Assembly: GCF_036881825.1 (NCBI RefSeq)
Contig: NZ_JBAJMW010000006.1
Location: 1-64,000, forward strand
DNA length: 64,000 nt
Source of the DNA: Tersicoccus mangrovi
Lineage (GTDB): Bacteria > Actinomycetota > Actinomycetes > Actinomycetales > Micrococcaceae
Direction: 5' to 3'
Shown here piece by piece: positions 26,403 to 34,318 of this stretch (positions are counted from its first letter, which is position 1; each line of letters begins with the position of its first letter). The position numbers were made by a program, and so were the translations under genes. The notes beneath the pieces were generated by a model. It was not told the DNA's origin. It saw only the letters and a list, made by a program, of their open reading frames with translations, and did no database searches.

Positions 26403-27031
26403 CAGCGGGTCGAGAGGCGGTCGGGGGCTCTGAACAGCTCGGCCATGCCGGTCAGCCACGGGCGCGCATCCATCAGGGAGGACGCTTGCGAGAAGACCAG
26501 GCCGGGGCCGACCGGGAACATCACCAGCGGGTGGCCGGCCGGGTCGATCTTGCCGAGCTCGACGATCTCGCCCATGATCCGCGGCTGGAGCTGCATCACT
26601 CCGGGCCTGACCCTGCCGCGAAGCAGGGCGTCGAGCATCCTGGCGCGCTGGGCGAAGATGGTCGCCTCCTCCAGGACCGGCGTGGAGGCGAGCGGCGTCT
26701 CCCCGCGCATCGCGATCAGCCTGGTGGTCGCTCCGTCGGCGATCTGGAGCGTAACCGGACCGTCGAGGGCGTACCCGTAGATCAGCGAGGCCATGTGCGT
26801 GTCGATCGCGACCGGCCCGAACGACGCGGTGGTCTCGGCGGTCAGCGTGGCGAAGGTGCGCACGAACAGGCGCTTGCCTACTACCTCGAGCACGAGCGCC
26901 TCGTCCCGCACGAGCAGACGAACGCCCTGCGCGTGAAGCGAGTCGCGGCTGACCTTGAGCGCGGCGTCGAGCGCACGAGCGAGCTGGGCGCCGTCGACAG
27001 TGATGGTGGGGCGGGTCTGGGTAGTGGTCAT
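26402..27031 (-). CDS. Sliding-clamp-domain-like protein B
   Basis: The 209-aa paralogue of the 25728 gene has ITVDGAQLARALDAALKVS, LVLEVVGKRLFVRTFATL and ends ARPWLTGMAELF. The ATG lies exactly 7 nt after a motif A copy on the minus strand. First of a two-gene clamp-like operon. Confidence 0.55.
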   Translation of the reverse strand: MTTTQTRPTITVDGAQLARALDAALKVSRDSLHAQGVRLLVRDEALVLEVVGKRLFVRTFATLTAETTASFGPVAIDTHMASLIYGYALDGPVTLQIADGATTRLIAMRGETPLASTPVLEEATIFAQRARMLDALLRGRVRPGVMQLQPRIMGEIVELGKIDPAGHPLVMFPVGPGLVFSQASSLMDARPWLTGMAELFRAPDRLSTR

Positions 27032-27048
27032 GACCCTCATGTGTGCGG
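27032..27048 (-). promoter_or_regulatory. Motif A promoter (leaderless, minus strand)
   Basis: CCGCACACATG reads on the minus strand at 27048-27038, with a 7-nt gap to the ATG at 27031. It drives the two clamp-like genes 26402 and 25728. Confidence 0.7.
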
Positions 27049-27059
27049 ACACCCCCGCC

Positions 27060-28319
27060 TCACCCGCCGGAGTTGGGTGGCACCACCGTAGGCGGCCACT
27101 TGTCCGACTTCACGTTCGCCGGCTTGCCTGACTCGTCATCCCAGTCGAACACCGGGCCAGGATTCCAGGCTGTCGGGCTATCGAACGAGATTTTGCCGGA
27201 GATTGAGAAGCGGGCGCGCTCGAACCAAGTTCTTCCCGAGAAACGGGCGCGGTCGAACCAGGTGTGCCCGCTGAAATGGGTGTCATGGAATGTGGTGGTA
27301 CCGAGAAATTGAGCAGTGATGAACTCGATGTCTCCGTCGAATCGGGCGCCGTCGAAGGTGGTCCTACCCGAGAAGTCGGTGCCTACGAACGCTGTGGGGC
27401 CGATGAAGTGGGCACCGTCGAACTGGGTGTCCCCGGCGCATATGGACTTGGCGAAAAGGGTAGTTCCGATGAAGCTGGCCCGGTTGAATCGGGTCATCCC
27501 AGTGAAGTGGGTGGAAGAGAAGTCGACTTCCTCCAGAACAGCGCCGCGGAAATCGAGGTTACACCCAACCCAATTCGGTGTTGCGTTGACCATCAAATGC
27601 TGGGCAATGATCGCTTGGATCGTCTGGCGTACCTGGCGATCGTTGGCGCGTACGGTGTAGGTGCTCTCCCACCCCACTTTGTCGGCCTGCTTCTTCTCGG
27701 CCAGCCCGCTCGACCCGTGATCGGGGTCGTAGGGGAGGCGGAGGTAGCCGCAGAGGACGTCGATGCACTGCTGCATCTGGGCGGGCGTGCCTTCGTCCGC
27801 GACGCCGGCCATGGCATACACCCCTGAGATCCGCACGGCGGGGTCCGAATCGCCCAGCTGTTTGGCGGCCGCGCCGAACCTCTCCACGAACAGACCGTCC
27901 TCGTGGACGCGTTGCCGTCGGTAGGCGACGACCAGGGCAACGACGCCGCCGAGCCCCGCTGCAGTCCAAAGGGCAAATTGGACCGCGTATTGTGCCGCAG
28001 TTTCTCGCAGGAGGGCGATGTAGAAGCCTAGCGACAGCAGGACGACGAGCACTGAGATGGCGCCCATCCCGATGACCGCCCCCAGAAGCGAGGTGCTACT
28101 AATTGACCGACGCAGGGCTTCACGTGTTCGAGATGACAGCAGCGCGGCTACAACGCCCACTGCGGTAATACCGAGTACGACCAGAAGCTGACCCAGGATA
28201 CGGTCGGACCCCGGCATGAGGGCGGACGCAAGGCCGAACACGGCAGCCCCGAGAAGGATCGGAACGGCCACTCGTAACGCGATGCGTCTCACTCGTCGCG
28301 GGTTCCCCTCGTTCGCCAT
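27060..28319 (-). CDS. Membrane-anchored pentapeptide-repeat protein
   Basis: The 419-aa product starts with a basic N-terminus and about four TM segments (first 130 residues). A helical linker follows, then pentapeptide repeats from about 255 to 370 (LDFRGAVLEEVDFSSTHF, TTFDGARFDGD and similar), which form a right-handed beta-helix. Codon use is less biased than in flanking genes. No clear ribosome site precedes ATG 28319, so the start is uncertain. Inserted between two clamp-like operons; function unknown. Confidence 0.7.
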   Translation of the reverse strand: MANEGNPRRVRRIALRVAVPILLGAAVFGLASALMPGSDRILGQLLVVLGITAVGVVAALLSSRTREALRRSISSTSLLGAVIGMGAISVLVVLLSLGFYIALLRETAAQYAVQFALWTAAGLGGVVALVVAYRRQRVHEDGLFVERFGAAAKQLGDSDPAVRISGVYAMAGVADEGTPAQMQQCIDVLCGYLRLPYDPDHGSSGLAEKKQADKVGWESTYTVRANDRQVRQTIQAIIAQHLMVNATPNWVGCNLDFRGAVLEEVDFSSTHFTGMTRFNRASFIGTTLFAKSICAGDTQFDGAHFIGPTAFVGTDFSGRTTFDGARFDGDIEFITAQFLGTTTFHDTHFSGHTWFDRARFSGRTWFERARFSISGKISFDSPTAWNPGPVFDWDDESGKPANVKSDKWPPTVVPPNSGG

Positions 28320-28390
28320 GGAAGGACGGTACGACACCGTGCGCCCGGCGTCTCGGATGCCCGCATCGTGGCGCGGCCGCGCCCGGTCGC

Positions 28391-29038
28391 TCAGGCGTTG
28401 ATCGGCGCGAAGGGCTGCTTCTGGGTGGTGACGTACAGGCCGGTCACCCACGGGTCCTCCTGCTTCGGGCCGCGGTGCTCGAAGACGTGCGGGTTCAGGA
28501 CCCCGTGCTCGACCCGCCGCACGGTCAGCTCGCCGACACGGGACCGCAGGGCGGTGATCCGGCGCAGCGGACCTGCGATCGTCGTCGGAGCCGCAAGCAC
28601 GCCGTCCTGCAGCACATGGGCGGTGCGGGCGGTCTCCTCCATCCTCAGCAGGACCTGCACCGGGATGAACCGGTACTCCTCCACGGTCTCCAGGTCGACG
28701 GTTCGGTCGCCGACGTCCACGTGCACCTCGCGGCCGCCGTCGCGCAAGGCGAACACGACCGGGTCGATGGTGCCGATGAGCTCGACCAGGCGCCGGGCCT
28801 CGGCCACCGGCAGCGCGAACGCCGGGACCTCCTTGCGGCCATCCACAGTGGTGTCGCCGCCGTCGGCGTGGACGAGCAGGAAGGTGTCCGTGCCCGCAAC
28901 GGACACCGTCCCGTCGGCCACGGTCAGCAGCACGAAGCGGACGCGGTCCATCGTTCCCCGGGCGCCGGCGACGACCAGGGCGGCCTTCAGGGCGCGGGCG
29001 AGCTCGCGGGGCTGGGTAGCGGTGAACGTGGCGACCAT
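28391..29038 (-). CDS. Sliding-clamp-domain-like protein C
   Basis: The 215-aa product opens FTATQPRELARALKAALVVAG, nearly the same as paralogue D. VSVAGTDTFLLVHA and FALPVAEARRLVELIGTI follow, as in a DnaN domain, with DPWVTGLY near the end. The ATG overlaps the stop of D (ATGA). Confidence 0.55.
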   Translation of the reverse strand: MVATFTATQPRELARALKAALVVAGARGTMDRVRFVLLTVADGTVSVAGTDTFLLVHADGGDTTVDGRKEVPAFALPVAEARRLVELIGTIDPVVFALRDGGREVHVDVGDRTVDLETVEEYRFIPVQVLLRMEETARTAHVLQDGVLAAPTTIAGPLRRITALRSRVGELTVRRVEHGVLNPHVFEHRGPKQEDPWVTGLYVTTQKQPFAPINA

Positions 29039-29694
29039 CAGATCAACACCGTCTGCTCGGCGGCCGGGGCGGCGTACATGCCGATCAACCACGGATCTTC
29101 GTCCTCCCGAGCGCATGTGAAGGCGCTGCGGATGGTCGACCTCGTCTGCACGTTGGCGATGTGCAGGTTGCCCGGCGTCGCCGTCAGGCGGCTGATCCGG
29201 CGCAACTGCAGCGCGATCCGGGCAACGGCGTAGCGGACGGTCAGGTTGACGATCGGGGCGCCGTCCGATTCGACGAGCTCCTCGAGCTGCGCGTCCATCA
29301 CGAGGTCGTGGGTTTGGGCGGGGATCGCGAGGCCGAAGTCGCGGACACCGAACCCGAAGGCGACCGTCAGCAAGGGCCCGTCGACCCAGCATCGAGCCGT
29401 TCCACCTCGGCCGAGGAAGGCGACGAGCTGGCGCACCTCCGACACCGGCAGCACGAAGTCGACGATGTCGGCCCACGCTTCCGCGGCGCCACCGAGGGCC
29501 CGCACCAGGAGTGCCCCGTCGCTTCCGGTCACGGAGATCGACCCGCCGGTGACGGTGGCGCGGACGAACCGCTGATCGCGCTCTGCGTGCGGGGCGCCCG
29601 CGGCGACCAGGGCCGCCTTCAGGGCGCGGACGAGCTCGCGCGGCTGGGTGGCGGTGAACGTGGGGGCCTCGTGCTGGGGCTCGTTGGCGGTCAT
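29038..29694 (-). CDS. Sliding-clamp-domain-like protein D
   Basis: The 218-aa paralogue has FTATQPRELVRALKAALVAAG, ISVTGSDGALLVRAL, FVLPVSEVRQLVAFLG and ends with DPWLIGMY. The start is 7 nt after a minus-strand motif A. First of the second clamp-like pair. Confidence 0.55.
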   Translation of the reverse strand: MTANEPQHEAPTFTATQPRELVRALKAALVAAGAPHAERDQRFVRATVTGGSISVTGSDGALLVRALGGAAEAWADIVDFVLPVSEVRQLVAFLGRGGTARCWVDGPLLTVAFGFGVRDFGLAIPAQTHDLVMDAQLEELVESDGAPIVNLTVRYAVARIALQLRRISRLTATPGNLHIANVQTRSTIRSAFTCAREDEDPWLIGMYAAPAAEQTVLI

Positions 29695-29711
29695 GGCACC
29701 CATGTGTGCGG
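29695..29711 (-). promoter_or_regulatory. Motif A promoter (leaderless, minus strand)
   Basis: A perfect 11-mer reads on the minus strand at 29711-29701, with 7 nt to the start at 29694. It is divergent from another motif A copy at 29791. Confidence 0.7.
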
Positions 29712-29790
29712 CAGTGCGGCGCTCCCCCGGCCACGGATCGTAGGAGATCGCTGGGGGTCGGAACGGCCGTGTCAGGGGAGGCGGCCCGGT

Positions 29791-29808
29791 CCGCACACAT
29801 GGCGGGCA
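29791..29808 (+). promoter_or_regulatory. Motif A promoter (leadered type)
   Basis: A perfect 11-mer lies at 29791-29801, with predicted +1 at A29808. The ATG is at 29854, after a leader of about 46 nt. Back to back with the minus-strand copy at 29711, it forms a divergent promoter pair. Confidence 0.6.
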
Positions 29809-29853
29809 CCGCGTCGGAACCGCCGACGCACACCGCGAACGGACTCACCCGCC

Positions 29854-30213
29854 ATGGCCACCGACCAACTCACCGCCTTCCTGACCGACCGGCTCGCCGT
29901 CCAGGGCGTGAACAGCTTCGTCATCGAGCACCTCGTGGCCGACCTGCGCGAGCAGTTCGACATCCGGGAGAAGGTCGTGGTCCCGAAGGAGGCGCCGGCG
30001 CCGGCCCTCGGGCAGGTCTGGCGGAACAAGACCAGCGACCGGCTGGTCCGCATCATCGTCCTTCCGGGCCAGTTCATCCTCACGGAAGATGGCCGCAGCA
30101 TCCGCACCGACTCCGTGCACTGGGAGGCGCTCACCGGGCGCGGCCCGAAGACCGGTAAGGTCTACGCGCAGAACTGGGACAGCCGCTTCGAGTTCGTCTC
30201 GGACGCAGCATGA
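29854..30213 (+). CDS. Hypothetical protein, 119 aa
   Basis: It is a soluble protein with a helical N-terminus and a beta-rich end (RLVRIIVLPGQFILTEDGRS). The ribosome site is weak. Its stop overlaps the ATG of the split STAS-like gene (ATGA). Confidence 0.55.
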   Translation: MATDQLTAFLTDRLAVQGVNSFVIEHLVADLREQFDIREKVVVPKEAPAPALGQVWRNKTSDRLVRIIVLPGQFILTEDGRSIRTDSVHWEALTGRGPKTGKVYAQNWDSRFEFVSDAA

Positions 30214-30299
30214 CCGTCCACGCCCTCCCCCGACTGGCCGGGGCCCGGACCAGCGCCCGCGCCTTCGCCGCTGCATTCCCGACCCGGCCGACGGGATGA
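30210..30299 (+). pseudogene. N-terminal part of a split STAS-like gene, 29 aa
   Basis: The 29 residues (LPRLAGARTSARAFAAAF then PTRPTG) look like the opening of a STAS-like DUF4325 protein. They are followed, in another frame, by the rest of such a protein at 30296. Both joints are ATGA overlaps. Together they give about 93 aa, the size of the intact relatives at 33156 and 33472. Either a 1-nt frameshift or a genuine two-cistron split. Confidence 0.45.
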
Positions 30300-30490
30300 T
30301 CACCATCGACGCCACCGGCATGGCGGCCGCGTCCCAGTCCTTCGCTGACGAGCTCGTCGTCCAGCTGCTCCGTGAGCGACCCACCACGCATCTGACAGTG
30401 CTCGGCCCGACCGAACGGTTCGCCCGACACCTCACCGCCACAGCCGGGCGCCTCGGTGTGCAGGACCGGCTGACCATCGCCCCGCGGTGA
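30296..30490 (+). pseudogene. C-terminal part of the split STAS-like gene, 64 aa
   Basis: It starts MITIDATGM and has SQSFADELVVQLLRE, the core of STAS-like (DUF4325) domains, then HLTVLGPTERFARHL. It lacks the N-terminal strand, which is found in the 30210 frame. ATG 30296 overlaps that frame's stop (ATGA), so reinitiation could still make this part. Confidence 0.5.
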
Positions 30491-30918
30491 ACGCGCGACG
30501 TCGCGCACCTCGGCTCCTGGCCCCGACCGTGGTCCTCGGCCTCGACCTGGCCGCCATCATCTGCGCCGTGCACTTGGTCGCCGCGCTGCCCACGGGCGTG
30601 CCCGTGCTCCTCGTGCTGGTCCTTGCCGCCCTCGGTCTCGCCGGCATCGCCGTGCTCGTGCTGGCCGGCGCCGGCGTGCTCACCCCGCGGCACCCGGTCG
30701 ACGGACTCGGTGCCTCGACCGGGATCCTGTTCGCCGCCGCCCTGGTGGCCGCCGCGGTCAACCTCTACGGCCCCGCCGGGGCGCTTGCGCTCCTGCTGGT
30801 CGCCGGGGACCTCCGAACCTCCGAAGCTCGGTGCTCGAGCGGTACAGCCGTCCGCACATGGGAGGGGACAAGAGCCGGCACCGTCGGCGCCCTGACCATC
30901 CGGGGGAGGACCCCATGA
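30487..30918 (+). CDS. Multi-pass membrane protein, 143 aa
   Basis: The GTG overlaps the previous stop. Three or four hydrophobic segments fill the first 115 residues. The polar tail coincides with a degenerate motif A (30852), so the real protein may have gained an extended C-terminus. Confidence 0.55.
   Translation: MNARRRAPRLLAPTVVLGLDLAAIICAVHLVAALPTGVPVLLVLVLAALGLAGIAVLVLAGAGVLTPRHPVDGLGASTGILFAAALVAAAVNLYGPAGALALLLVAGDLRTSEARCSSGTAVRTWEGTRAGTVGALTIRGRTP
30852..30860 (+). promoter_or_regulatory. Degenerate motif A (CCGCACATG)
   Basis: This copy is two bases shorter than consensus and lies inside the end of the upstream coding frame. GGGGAGGA and ATG 30915 follow, so it could still provide a leadered transcript for the lipoprotein gene. 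Confidence 0.35.
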
Positions 30919-31238
30919 ACCGCAACCGCCCGAGCATCACGCCCCGCCGGGCCGCCGCCGCTGTCCTGGCCGGTGCGGTTGCGCTCTCCCTCACCGCCTG
31001 CGGCGGTTTCGACGGCGACGCCACCGTGACCGGCAAGGCCTACAACGCGCCCTACCCCCTCACCCAGATGATCTGCAATGGCAAGGGGTCTTGCACCCCG
31101 GTCATCACCTGGATGCCGGAGACGTGGACGCTTCACACGTCCAAGGGCAACCTCGACGTCATCCACCTCTGCTACGACGCCGTCAAGGTGGGGCAGACCG
31201 TGACGCAGGCCTACCTCCACCACACTTGCGGGCGCTGA
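30915..31238 (+). CDS. Small lipoprotein, 107 aa
   Basis: The ATG lies behind GGGGAGGA and overlaps the previous stop. A signal sequence with lipobox LTAC (Cys 29) is followed by a short domain with four Cys that could form disulfides. Exported and membrane-anchored; function unknown. Confidence 0.7.
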   Translation: MNRNRPSITPRRAAAAVLAGAVALSLTACGGFDGDATVTGKAYNAPYPLTQMICNGKGSCTPVITWMPETWTLHTSKGNLDVIHLCYDAVKVGQTVTQAYLHHTCGR

Positions 31239-31290
31239 CCCCTACCGCCGTTGCCCGACAAGACAACCGGGAGCTCGCAGCAGCGCCAAC

Positions 31291-31339
31291 GTTGCTACAG
31301 CAACGCCTTATGGTCGATATAGCAACGCACAAGTACAGT
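31291..31339 (+). promoter_or_regulatory. HipBA operator/promoter region
   Basis: GTTGC-TACA-GCAAC (31291-31304) is an inverted repeat. AGCAACGC recurs at 31299-31306 and 31321-31328, 22 bp apart. TACAGT (31334-31339) fits a -10 hexamer. This is the expected layout for HipB autorepression. Confidence 0.55.
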
Positions 31340-31350
31340 TAGACGATAGG

Positions 31351-31632
31351 ATGGAAAGCATGGACCTTCTCGGCGAGCACCTACGCCAGTGGCGGATCAT
31401 GCTCGGGCTCAGCCAGGAGCTGGCCGCCGAACGGGCCGACATCTCCGTCCCCACCTTGCGCCGCATCGAGCGGGGTGAACCCGGGGTGAAGCTCGGCAGC
31501 TTCCTCGCCCTCGCCCGTGTCCTGAACCTCGACAAGCGTCTCGAGGAGGCCACCGACCCGCTGAACACCGACCTGGGCCGGATGCGTGCGCACGCCCTCG
31601 GCCGGCGGCGGGCCAAGAGGAGCACTCCGTGA
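31351..31632 (+). CDS. hipB: HipB antitoxin
   Basis: This 93-aa Xre-type HTH protein (LSQELAAERADISVPTLRRIE) is directly followed by hipA with a GTGA overlap. ATG 31360 is an alternative start, three codons in. Its paralogue at 1617 lacks a HipA. It binds and neutralises HipA and represses the operon in known systems. Confidence 0.85.
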   Translation: MESMDLLGEHLRQWRIMLGLSQELAAERADISVPTLRRIERGEPGVKLGSFLALARVLNLDKRLEEATDPLNTDLGRMRAHALGRRRAKRSTP

Positions 31633-33029
31633 GCCCGCTCGAGGTGTGGCTGGACGATCGGATCGTCGGCACCTGCGTCATCGAGACCCGGCCCGGGTTC
31701 TACAAGCCGTCCCTCACGTTCACCTACCACCTGGACTGGCTGGCTGACACACAGGCCTTCCCCATCTCTCCCGACCTCCCCCTGGGCCGGGGACCGCTGA
31801 CGCCTGCCCCGCACCGGAGCACCTTCCTCGCCTTCGATGACGCCGCCCCCGACCGGTGGGGACGGAGACTGCTCGATGCGGACCTGCGCCAGGCGGCCAG
31901 GCAGCGAGGCGACCGGTTCGCGTCCCCCTCCGAGATCGAGCTGCTCCTCGCCGTCAGCGATGACACCCGGCAGGGCGCCCTGCGGTTCCGCCGCGACGGG
32001 CAGTTCCTCGCGCCGCGCCACGCGCGCGCCGGCGTGGGGGACCTGTCCCGCCTCGCGGCCGCCGCGGATCGCTTCACGGACACTGGGGAGGTGGATGAGG
32101 ACGTCCAGGAACTGATCGGTGTGGGGTCCTCCCCCGGTGGCGCCCAGCCGAAGGCCTGGATCCAAGATCCCAACGGCGTCATGCACCTGGCCAAGTTCCC
32201 CCGCACCTCGGACATCGGCGACGTCTCCGCCTGGGAGATGACCGCCATCCGACTCCAGGCGCGGGCCGGCATCCAAGTCCAGTCATCGTCCACGATCCCG
32301 CTGGGCCCGGACCGGTCGATCTTCCTCACCCGACGGTTCGATCGCGACGGCGCCAAGCGGATCCCGTTCATGAGCTTCCGCACCGCGTTCCAGATCGACG
32401 AGTACGACCACCCGGACTACGCGACCCTCGCCGCACGAGTCGCTTCCATCTCGAGCAGACCGGACGCCGATGCCGCGGAGCTGTTCTCGCGGGCGGCCAT
32501 GGTCGCCATGGTCAACAACATCGACGACCACATGCGCAACCACGGACTACTGCACCGGGGTGGCCGGGGGTGGCAGCTGGCCCCGTCCTTCGACGTCAAC
32601 CCCTCCCGCGGGGGCTCCTCCGATACGCCGCTCACCCCGGAGGACGACCCGGCCGACCGCGACATCCGGCTGCTGCTGGAACACCGCGACGCCTTTAGGC
32701 TGACCCACGAGCACGCCGTCGAGCGTCTGCGCGCCGTCGACGCGGCCGTCTCCCACTGGCGCGAGGACGCTGTCGCCAGCGGAGTCGAACCCGACGCGCT
32801 CGACTTCATGGCACGAGCCTTCGAGGGGCCGAACCGAGCCGCGGTGGCCGCTCTGACGACCCGGCGCCCCACGGCTCCCCCGGCCGTCGGCTTGGCACAG
32901 CAGGCAACGAACCCGAACCCGGCTCCTGCCGGACGCGCCGCCGCCGGACCGGGTGACGTGTGGGTGCGCCCTCACACTCGCCGGGGCCGGACGGTCGAAG
33001 GCCACTTCCGCCGCCGTCGCATCCGCTGA
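31629..33029 (+). CDS. hipA: HipA toxin kinase
   Basis: The 466-aa protein has the Ser-containing loop GSSPGGAQPKA (about 167-177), the catalytic NNIDDHMRNHG (about 297-307) and SFDVNP. These are the HipA kinase signatures. In E. coli HipA phosphorylates GltX. A C-terminal extension after the kinase (last 50 residues) ends in VRPHTRRGRTVEGHFRR, a basic tag not part of the standard HipA fold. GTG 31629 overlaps hipB. Confidence 0.85.
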   Translation: MSPLEVWLDDRIVGTCVIETRPGFYKPSLTFTYHLDWLADTQAFPISPDLPLGRGPLTPAPHRSTFLAFDDAAPDRWGRRLLDADLRQAARQRGDRFASPSEIELLLAVSDDTRQGALRFRRDGQFLAPRHARAGVGDLSRLAAAADRFTDTGEVDEDVQELIGVGSSPGGAQPKAWIQDPNGVMHLAKFPRTSDIGDVSAWEMTAIRLQARAGIQVQSSSTIPLGPDRSIFLTRRFDRDGAKRIPFMSFRTAFQIDEYDHPDYATLAARVASISSRPDADAAELFSRAAMVAMVNNIDDHMRNHGLLHRGGRGWQLAPSFDVNPSRGGSSDTPLTPEDDPADRDIRLLLEHRDAFRLTHEHAVERLRAVDAAVSHWREDAVASGVEPDALDFMARAFEGPNRAAVAALTTRRPTAPPAVGLAQQATNPNPAPAGRAAAGPGDVWVRPHTRRGRTVEGHFRRRRIR

Positions 33030-33093
33030 TCTGGCCGCCGGCGTCGCTCCTCCCAGGCCGCCCCCTCGGCGACGTCGGGCACGGCCGCCGGTG

Positions 33094-33111
33094 CCGCACA
33101 CATGGTGATCG
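33094..33111 (+). promoter_or_regulatory. Motif A promoter (leadered type)
   Basis: A perfect 11-mer lies at 33094-33104. The leader carries GAGGAG before ATG 33156. Confidence 0.6.
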
Positions 33112-33155
33112 CCAGCACCGGACCCGCCGGTGACCGCCGCACCGAGGAGAACTCC

Positions 33156-33455
33156 ATGACCGCCGGCCGCCTCGAGATCGAGCTGCCCGCCCGTGCCGTC
33201 GGCCGTGACGCCGCCGTCGACCTGCTCCCGACCGACCTGCCCGAGATCGTCGTGATCGACACGCACACCCTCACCGACATCCTCGACACTGAGTTCCTCC
33301 TCGAACTGCTCGAACGGGTCCTCGGCACCTCCAAGAGCCGCAAGCTCTACCTGCGCGGCCTGACCGGGCACCAGGCCCAGGGCGTCTACTACGCGCTGCC
33401 CTTCTGCGAGTTGGACGTTGCCTCGGCTGCCGCGCGCGTGAAGTTCATCCCCTGA
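33156..33455 (+). CDS. STAS-like protein, 99 aa
   Basis: IELPARAVGRDAAVDLLP, then EIVVID and EFLLELLERVLG, follow the same plan as the 33472 product and the split gene at 30210. They look like DUF4325/STAS-like small proteins, a fold often used in regulatory switches. A good GAGGAG ribosome site is present. Confidence 0.6.
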   Translation: MTAGRLEIELPARAVGRDAAVDLLPTDLPEIVVIDTHTLTDILDTEFLLELLERVLGTSKSRKLYLRGLTGHQAQGVYYALPFCELDVASAAARVKFIP

Positions 33456-33471
33456 CCCGATGGAGGTCACG

Positions 33472-33756
33472 ATGCCAACCCCGATCCAGACCATCGTCCT
33501 GCCCGCCCGCGTCGTCGGCCGCGGTACGGCCATCGACCTGGTCCCCGGCACGCTGACCGGCACCGTGGTCATCGACTGCGAGGCGGTGACCGCCTTCGAC
33601 GACGAGTTCTGTGCCGAGCTGCTGCACCTGACCCTCGACGCCCACCCGGGCACCCGCCTGTACTTCCGCGACCTGGGCCGCCCCATGGCCGTCCCCCTGG
33701 CCGACGCCGCCCGCGCCGGCGGTCACCGCGACCGGGTCAGCACCGACCTGTACTGA
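33472..33756 (+). CDS. STAS-like protein, 94 aa
   Basis: It is paralogous to the 33156 product (IVLPARVVGRGTAIDLVPG, then TVVIDCEAV and DDEFCAELLHL). GGAGG precedes ATG 33472. It probably shares a transcript with the 33156 gene. Confidence 0.6.
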   Translation: MPTPIQTIVLPARVVGRGTAIDLVPGTLTGTVVIDCEAVTAFDDEFCAELLHLTLDAHPGTRLYFRDLGRPMAVPLADAARAGGHRDRVSTDLY

Positions 33757-33809
33757 CCCGGCCACCACACCGTCGCCCTTCCCGGCGACGTCGTGCACGA
33801 CGGCCGGCG

Positions 33810-33827
33810 CCGCACACATGAGGGGTA
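33810..33827 (+). promoter_or_regulatory. Motif A promoter (leadered type)
   Basis: A perfect 11-mer lies at 33810-33820, with predicted +1 at A33827. A leader of about 49 nt contains AAGGA before ATG 33876. Confidence 0.6.
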
Positions 33828-33875
33828 TCAACCCCCGGGACCACCCGGGCACCCCACCTGGAAGGACGGACCACG

Positions 33876-34256
33876 ATGACCACCACCACCATCCCCGCCG
33901 ACCTGGACGTCGCCGCCGGCAAGCGCACCCTGGCCGACCACGCCGCCGAGACGGCCGCCGTGCTGCTGGCCGCCCCGGCCACCTGGTCCGGTGCAGTCGC
34001 CCTGCAGGCCGAGCTCACCGGCCGCCCCGGACCCGGCACGGCCATGACCCTCGCCCTGCTGGTCGTCGGCCTCGCCTTCGCCGCGCTCTGCCTCCCCGGC
34101 CTCGGCGCCGCCCGGGCCGTGCTCGCCGCGACCACCATCGCCTCGTTCGAGCTCTTCCTGATCGCCGGGTTCAGCGGCGGGGACTGGTGGGTCACCCTGC
34201 TCGCCGCCGTCGCCGGCCTGACCACCGGCGTCGCCCTGATCCGCACCCGGGACTGA
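33876..34256 (+). CDS. Multi-pass membrane protein, 126 aa
   Basis: The polar N-terminal 25 residues are followed by three or four hydrophobic helices (including AMTLALLVVGLAFAALCL and WVTLLAAVAGLTTGVAL). No family was recognised. It ends just before a strong hairpin terminator. Confidence 0.6.
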   Translation: MTTTTIPADLDVAAGKRTLADHAAETAAVLLAAPATWSGAVALQAELTGRPGPGTAMTLALLVVGLAFAALCLPGLGAARAVLAATTIASFELFLIAGFSGGDWWVTLLAAVAGLTTGVALIRTRD

Positions 34257-34274
34257 CCTCATCGACCCGGAGGC

Positions 34275-34306
34275 ACGGGCGCGCATCCACCCGGATGCGC
34301 GCCCGT
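34275..34306. terminator. Bidirectional hairpin terminator
   Basis: A perfect 14-bp stem (arms 34275-34288 and 34293-34306) with a 4-nt loop lies between the convergent genes 33876 and 34319. There is no long T tract, as is common in actinobacteria. Confidence 0.7.
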
Positions 34307-34318
34307 TCCCGTCCCCGG

